DNA of 8,587 nt, taken from NCBI GenBank assembly GCA_900555705.1, contig USLV01000035.1, positions 1 to 8,587 on the forward strand, read 5' to 3'. The number at the start of each line of letters is the position of its first letter. Position 1 is the first letter of the stretch. This document shows positions 6,311-8,587 of this stretch, piece after piece. A model generated the notes under the pieces. It saw only the letters and a list, made by a program, of their open reading frames with translations, made no database searches and had not been told where the DNA came from. The stretch comes from an uncultured Oscillospiraceae bacterium (GTDB lineage Bacteria > Bacillota > Clostridia > Oscillospirales > Acutalibacteraceae). The translations under genes were made by a program, and so were the position numbers.

Positions 6311-7078
6311 TCAATCCTCCGTCAGCTTCATCAGGTTGCGGTAGCTGATCGCGATGCTCTCAAACGGATCACGGCGGCAGGTGTCCTGCTCAACCGCCGC
6401 CCATTTGACGCCGGTCTCATCGCACGCCCGGATGATCTCCCGCCAGTTCATGTTGCCCTCGCCGATCTCAGCCATGGCGCTGTGGTTGTCGACGACAGTC
6501 ATATCCTTGAAATGCACGACGTTCATATGCCCCGCGACCCGGCGAATCCATTCCGCCGGATTCGCACCGCCCGCCTGCACCCAGTAGAGATCCAGAATGA
6601 AGTTGACGCCGCCCTCCATAAAGCGCTCGGCCAGCGCCTCCATGCCAACCCCCTCGGGGAAGCGGGTGAACTCAAAGCTGTGGTTGTGATAGGCGAGGTT
6701 CAGCCCGTGCTCACGCAGCACCTTTGCCGCCTCGACCATCTTGTCCGCGAAGGCCATCTGGCCCTCGAAGCTGTCCCAGTTCTCCCGCGGCATGCAGCCG
6801 ACGCCGACATCCGAAATGCCGTAGACGCGGTGCTGACGGGCGATCTCCTCCGGCTTTTCGAGGATCGCGTCGAAGCCGACGTGGGTGACGCAGATGTCGA
6901 GCCCCGTCTCGTCCATGATCTCCCGCACCTCCTCGCAGGGGATCGGGCCGATGCCGGAGACCTGTACTGTGCGGTAGCCGATCTCATGAAGCTTCCGGCA
7001 GGTCTTCCGCAGGTCCTCCGCCGTTTTGCAGAAATCGCGCAGCGTATAGAGCTGTGCCGCGATCTGACTCTTTTTCAT
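6311..7078 (-). CDS. Sugar phosphate isomerase/epimerase-like TIM barrel protein 2
   Basis: The first gene of the operon encodes a 255-residue TIM barrel of the same broad fold as its neighbour, but clearly a different subgroup. It opens with AAQLYTLRD (7-15), a typical beginning of IolE/YcjR-like proteins in Firmicutes. Candidate metal ligands are Glu137 in YHNHSFEF (with His131 and His133 nearby), Asp163 in ILDLYWVQAGG, His189 in VVHFKD and Glu230 in AAVEQDTC, so it should be a metal-dependent isomerase, epimerase or dehydratase/lyase. The start at 7078 has GGGAGG 9 bases upstream; the open frame to 7219 runs through the promoter and is rejected. Being promoter-proximal and coupled to TIM barrel 1, it is likely to share a pathway with it and the Gfo/Idh/MocA dehydrogenase. 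Substrate unknown. Confidence 0.85.
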   Translation of the reverse strand: MKKSQIAAQLYTLRDFCKTAEDLRKTCRKLHEIGYRTVQVSGIGPIPCEEVREIMDETGLDICVTHVGFDAILEKPEEIARQHRVYGISDVGVGCMPRENWDSFEGQMAFADKMVEAAKVLREHGLNLAYHNHSFEFTRFPEGVGMEALAERFMEGGVNFILDLYWVQAGGANPAEWIRRVAGHMNVVHFKDMTVVDNHSAMAEIGEGNMNWREIIRACDETGVKWAAVEQDTCRRDPFESIAISYRNLMKLTED

Positions 7079-7097
7079 ACCGTTTATCCTCCCGGCA

Positions 7098-7115
7098 GGG
7101 AATCGTTTGATTCCC
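7098..7115. promoter_or_regulatory. Candidate operator palindrome in the operon leader
   Basis: GGGAATC (7098-7104), four bases GTTT, GATTCCC (7109-7115): a perfect inverted repeat with 7-base arms. It lies 17 bases downstream of the -10 box, so around +11 to +28 of the predicted transcript, and upstream of the ribosome site of TIM barrel 2. Position and symmetry fit a repressor site (LacI- or GntR-type regulators commonly control uronate genes), but no regulator is encoded in the window. A short 5'-UTR hairpin is the alternative. Confidence 0.55.
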
Positions 7116-7132
7116 CGAAAAATTCCAGTCTC

Positions 7133-7162
7133 ACTATAGCACAATCGCGCCGGGGGTGTCAA
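7133..7162 (-). promoter_or_regulatory. Sigma-A (sigma-70 type) promoter of the uronate operon
   Basis: On the minus strand TTGACA (7157-7162, a perfect -35) is followed by an 18-base spacer and TATAGT (7133-7138). A TG one base upstream of the hexamer (TGCTATAGT) makes it an extended -10. It lies 54 bases upstream of the TIM barrel 2 ATG, and A/T-rich sequence precedes the -35. With no other convincing promoter inside the operon, this probably drives all seven genes. Confidence 0.8.
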
Positions 7163-7322
7163 CAAAATTGAGGGAAAAAACCGCCGAAAATCGCGACTTT
7201 TTCTGTCAGTTTTCTCCAAAGATGTCGGGAATGCCTGCGGGAAACGCTGTTAAAATTGCTGCAAAATTTCCGTTCTCGTGCACGATCCTTCGCGAGACCT
7301 CCCGCCCGGGAAAGCGCCGGAC
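7163..7322. other. Intergenic stretch upstream of the operon promoter, no gene seen
   Basis: This part of the 527-base gap between the hydrolase and the operon has no open frame with a credible ribosome site or recognisable protein. It is locally A/T-rich next to the promoter and would be the natural place for activator sites. A weak cre-like string near 7244-7260 was examined and not accepted. Confidence 0.5.
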
Positions 7323-7355
7323 AAAAAGAGGGGCAGGCATTCTCGCCTGTCCCTC
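7323..7355 (-). terminator. Intrinsic terminator for the hydrolase transcript (repeat hairpin A)
   Basis: On the minus strand GAGGGACAGGC, a 6-base loop and GCCTGCCCCTC form an 11-bp stem with one wobble pair (7328-7338 with 7345-7355). It is followed directly by TTTTTGT (complement of 7323-7327). It lies about 250 bases beyond the hydrolase stop and before the operon promoter, so it would insulate the operon from read-through. The hairpin is also one arm of the repeat element at 7328-7566. Confidence 0.65.
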
Positions 7356-7366
7356 CCAGCTTGTCG

Positions 7367-7387
7367 AAAAAGTCCGGCTAAAGCCGG
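7367..7387 (-). terminator. Second minus-strand terminator-like hairpin (B)
   Basis: On the minus strand CCGGC, loop TTTA, GCCGG (7374-7378 with 7383-7387), then AC and TTTTT (complement of 7367-7371). The stem is short but GC-only and the T-run follows at once. It could act together with hairpin A to stop transcription from the hydrolase. Confidence 0.4.
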
Positions 7388-7406
7388 CCATTTACGCCAA
7401 GCTGAG

Positions 7407-7443
7407 CAAAAGTGGGGAAAATCGAAGGATTTCCCCACTTTTG
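7407..7443. repeat. Long perfect hairpin C inside the repeat cluster
   Basis: CAAAAGTGGGGAAA (7407-7420) pairs perfectly with TTTCCCCACTTTTG (7430-7443), a 14-bp stem; the 9-base middle can pair two further bases around GAAG with one bulged A. A-tract on the left and T-tract on the right give it a terminator-like look in both directions, though the T-runs are only four long. Confidence 0.6.
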
Positions 7444-7470
7444 ACGCCTGCGGGCGGGTGATTGTTGCGC

Positions 7471-7498
7471 GAGGGGGGAACCCTGACGGTTCCCCCTC
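7471..7498. repeat. Hairpin D inside the repeat cluster
   Basis: GGGGGAACC (7474-7482) pairs with GGTTCCCCC (7488-7496) around a 5-base loop; after one unpaired G the stem continues with GA/TC at 7471-7472 and 7497-7498. No T-run follows on either strand, so it is a structural repeat and not a terminator. Confidence 0.55.
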
Positions 7499-7605
7499 AC
7501 ACTCCCCCTCCCTCCGTTATCCTTTTTCGACAGTCTCAGAGGGACAGGCATTCTCGCCTGTCCCTCCACCGGTTATGTATCAATGGCCGATCATTCTGTC
7601 GCCTG

Positions 7606-8466
7606 TCAGCCGCAGACCTCCAGCACAAACGCGGCCAGCGCCCGCTGGATATCGTCGTGGTTCGGCGAGGAGACCGCCCCCTCCACGAGGCATTCGAAGC
7701 AGTGGCCGCCGTTCTGCGAGAGCATCAGCTCCGTCCGGACGCCGCGCGCCCGGCAGCGCTCATAGAACCGGCTGCTGTTTTCCGGGAACACCAGCGGGTC
7801 GTGCGTGCCCGCCGCGAGGAAGGTCGGAACCGCCCGGTCGGCGAGATAATCATAAGGGCTCGCGCGGTGATAGACGGCGGGGTCGTCCTTCTGCTCGCCG
7901 AACAGGTGGCCGATGCCGAAGGCCCGTGTCGAGTGCCCGTCCTCGTCGGTATAGAGGATGGTCGGGGGGCTCAGTGGCGCGCAGGCCTCCACGGCGAAGT
8001 CCGGGCCGCCGTCCGCCGCATAGGGGGAATCGACCGTGAACAGCTCGTGCGGCGCAAGCGCCAGCATCAGCGCCAGATGGCCGCCCGCCGAATGGCCGGA
8101 GGTCACCAGCCGCTGCGGATCAATGTGCAGCGCGTCCGCATGGCGCGCGAGATACCGCGCCGCATCCATGCAGTCCGAAATAATCGCATCCATCACCACA
8201 CCGTCGGTCTTATAGGCACGGTAGTCGATGCCGACCACGGCGAAGCCCTTCTCCCGCAGCAGCTTCGCCGACAGGCGGGAAAAATCCACCATCGACTCCT
8301 TCGAGCAGGCGGTCCAGCCGCCTCCCGGGATCAGAAAATACACCGGCGCGGGCACCGCCGTCTCTGTAAACGGCGGATAAAACACGAGATCCACCGCGCG
8401 GTCTCCGACCACCTTATAGGTCAGCACCTGCTCCACAGGCGCCTTGGGAATACTGACATTCGGCAT
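7606..8466 (-). CDS. Alpha/beta hydrolase, carboxylesterase/hormone-sensitive-lipase-like
   Basis: A serine hydrolase of about 286 residues, without signal peptide or membrane segment, so cytoplasmic. Numbering from the upstream ATG at 8472: the oxyanion segment is PGGGW (49-53, in place of the common HGGGW), the nucleophile elbow is GHSAGGH with Ser128, the acid is Asp225 in GTHDPLVFPE and the base is His257 in NGGHCFE, so the triad is complete. Family members cleave small esters, including acetyl groups on sugars; the substrate here is not identifiable. Start choice: AAGGAG lies 9 bases before the ATG at 8466 but only 3 before the ATG at 8472, so 8466 is preferred (two residues shorter). 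It has its own unit, separated from the uronate operon by 527 bases with terminator-like hairpins. A sugar-ester role beside a uronate operon is plausible but only by proximity. The upstream region is cut by adapter, so no promoter can be judged. Confidence 0.85.
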   Translation of the reverse strand: MPNVSIPKAPVEQVLTYKVVGDRAVDLVFYPPFTETAVPAPVYFLIPGGGWTACSKESMVDFSRLSAKLLREKGFAVVGIDYRAYKTDGVVMDAIISDCMDAARYLARHADALHIDPQRLVTSGHSAGGHLALMLALAPHELFTVDSPYAADGGPDFAVEACAPLSPPTILYTDEDGHSTRAFGIGHLFGEQKDDPAVYHRASPYDYLADRAVPTFLAAGTHDPLVFPENSSRFYERCRARGVRTELMLSQNGGHCFECLVEGAVSSPNHDDIQRALAAFVLEVCG

Positions 8467-8537
8467 AGCCATCCACTCCTTCTTTTTTACCCTCGGTGAA
8501 CAAGAGGAAACACGGTTTTCGGAGGGGAACAGACGCC

Positions 8538-8587
8538 CTGTCTCTTATACACATCTCCGAGCCCACGAGACCTCTCTACATCTCGTA
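8538..8587 (+). other. Illumina Nextera read-2 adapter with i7 index (sequencing artefact)
   Basis: The 19-base Tn5 mosaic end CTGTCTCTTATACACATCT (8538-8556) is followed by CCGAGCCCACGAGAC (8557-8571), an 8-base index CTCTCTAC (8572-8579, the i7 sequence known as N707) and ATCTCGTA (8580-8587), the beginning of the P7 flow-cell sequence. This is the exact order of a Nextera library read running through its insert. Genomic sequence therefore ends at 8537 and this block should be trimmed. It is not a transposon in the organism. Confidence 0.98.

Larger units (their letters stand above)
7328..7566. repeat. Inverted-repeat-bounded palindrome cluster (REP/MITE-like element)
   Basis: A 29-base palindromic unit occurs twice, at 7328-7356 and 7539-7567, differing at one base (core CAGGCATTCTCGCCTGTCCC). 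Each unit is flanked on the inner side by CTTTTTCGACA or its complement at the same 8-base distance. The 45-base blocks 7328-7372 and 7522-7566 are therefore inverted copies of one another: 24 of 28 bases match over the inner part, and the rest is self-palindromic. Three further hairpins lie between them (7374-7387, 7407-7443, 7471-7498). No coding frame is credible. This resembles dispersed intergenic palindromic repeats or a small non-autonomous element; no target duplication is seen at the edges. Confidence 0.7.

Noticed and set aside
5404..7078. TIM barrel genes as uxuA (mannonate dehydratase)
   Set aside because: Lengths of 299 and 255 residues and the motifs QLYTLRD and HENEKGIYGD fit the IolE/YcjR-like isomerase/epimerase group; full-length UxuA is much longer.
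7244..7260. Possible catabolite-response (cre) site upstream of the promoter
   Set aside because: The minus strand reads AACAGCGTTTCC, which shares the central GCG and following T-run but lacks the flanking TG/CA pair of the consensus, and it lies far upstream of the -35.
7328..7567. CRISPR array
   Set aside because: Only two 29-base repeats, about 180 bases apart, each a self-palindrome; there are no regular spacers or cas genes.
7278..8039. Plus-strand open frame across the repeat cluster into the hydrolase gene
   Set aside because: Pro/Arg/Gly/Ser-rich translation with no recognisable motif; it crosses several hairpins and is antisense to the hydrolase.
8538..8556. Tn5 mosaic end as evidence of a transposon
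   Set aside because: The following bases are the Nextera read-2 adapter, an i7 index and P7 sequence, so it is library-preparation sequence.

Overview
The window is a GC-rich bacterial fragment with seven closely packed genes on the minus strand that form one uronic-acid catabolic operon. An unlinked alpha/beta hydrolase on the same strand lies upstream, and the tail of an unidentified plus-strand gene lies at the left edge. Strong AGGAGG-type ribosome sites, short spacings and the look of the proteins (a short-chain UxuB, an EITYTVPGA-type KDPG aldolase, IolE-like TIM barrels) suggest a high-GC Firmicute, probably an intestinal Clostridia/Oscillospiraceae relative. That placement is inference from style; no marker gene is present. 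The last 50 bases (8538-8587) are not biology. They are Illumina Nextera read-2 adapter with an i7 index.

Layout, read right to left along the minus strand. The hydrolase (7606-8466) comes first. It is followed by a 527-base intergenic stretch (7079-7605) holding a cluster of hairpins bounded by 45-base inverted arms, two of which look like terminators for the hydrolase transcript. A sigma-A-type promoter with an extended -10 (7133-7162) and a perfect palindrome just downstream (7098-7115) then start the operon: TIM-barrel isomerase/epimerase 2 (6311-7078), TIM-barrel isomerase/epimerase 1 (5404-6303), Gfo/Idh/MocA dehydrogenase (4214-5383), UxuB-type SDR (3319-4158), kdgA (2576-3220), kdgK (1518-2540) and uxaC (119-1501). 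A 15-bp hairpin at 67-104 terminates uxaC and also the convergent plus-strand gene.

How the genes work together. UxaC isomerises D-glucuronate to D-fructuronate, or D-galacturonate to D-tagaturonate. The SDR reduces fructuronate to D-mannonate. A mannonate dehydratase (UxuA), absent from the window, would make 2-keto-3-deoxygluconate (KDG). KdgK phosphorylates KDG and KdgA splits KDPG into pyruvate and glyceraldehyde 3-phosphate. The three promoter-proximal genes (two TIM barrels and one NAD-type sugar dehydrogenase) are not part of that pathway. They resemble the toolkit used for 3-keto-sugar chemistry (as in E. coli YcjS/YcjR, or C-glycoside-cleaving systems). The most interesting hypothesis is that they convert an unusual uronate or uronide into a substrate for the UxaC-UxuB-KdgK-KdgA route.
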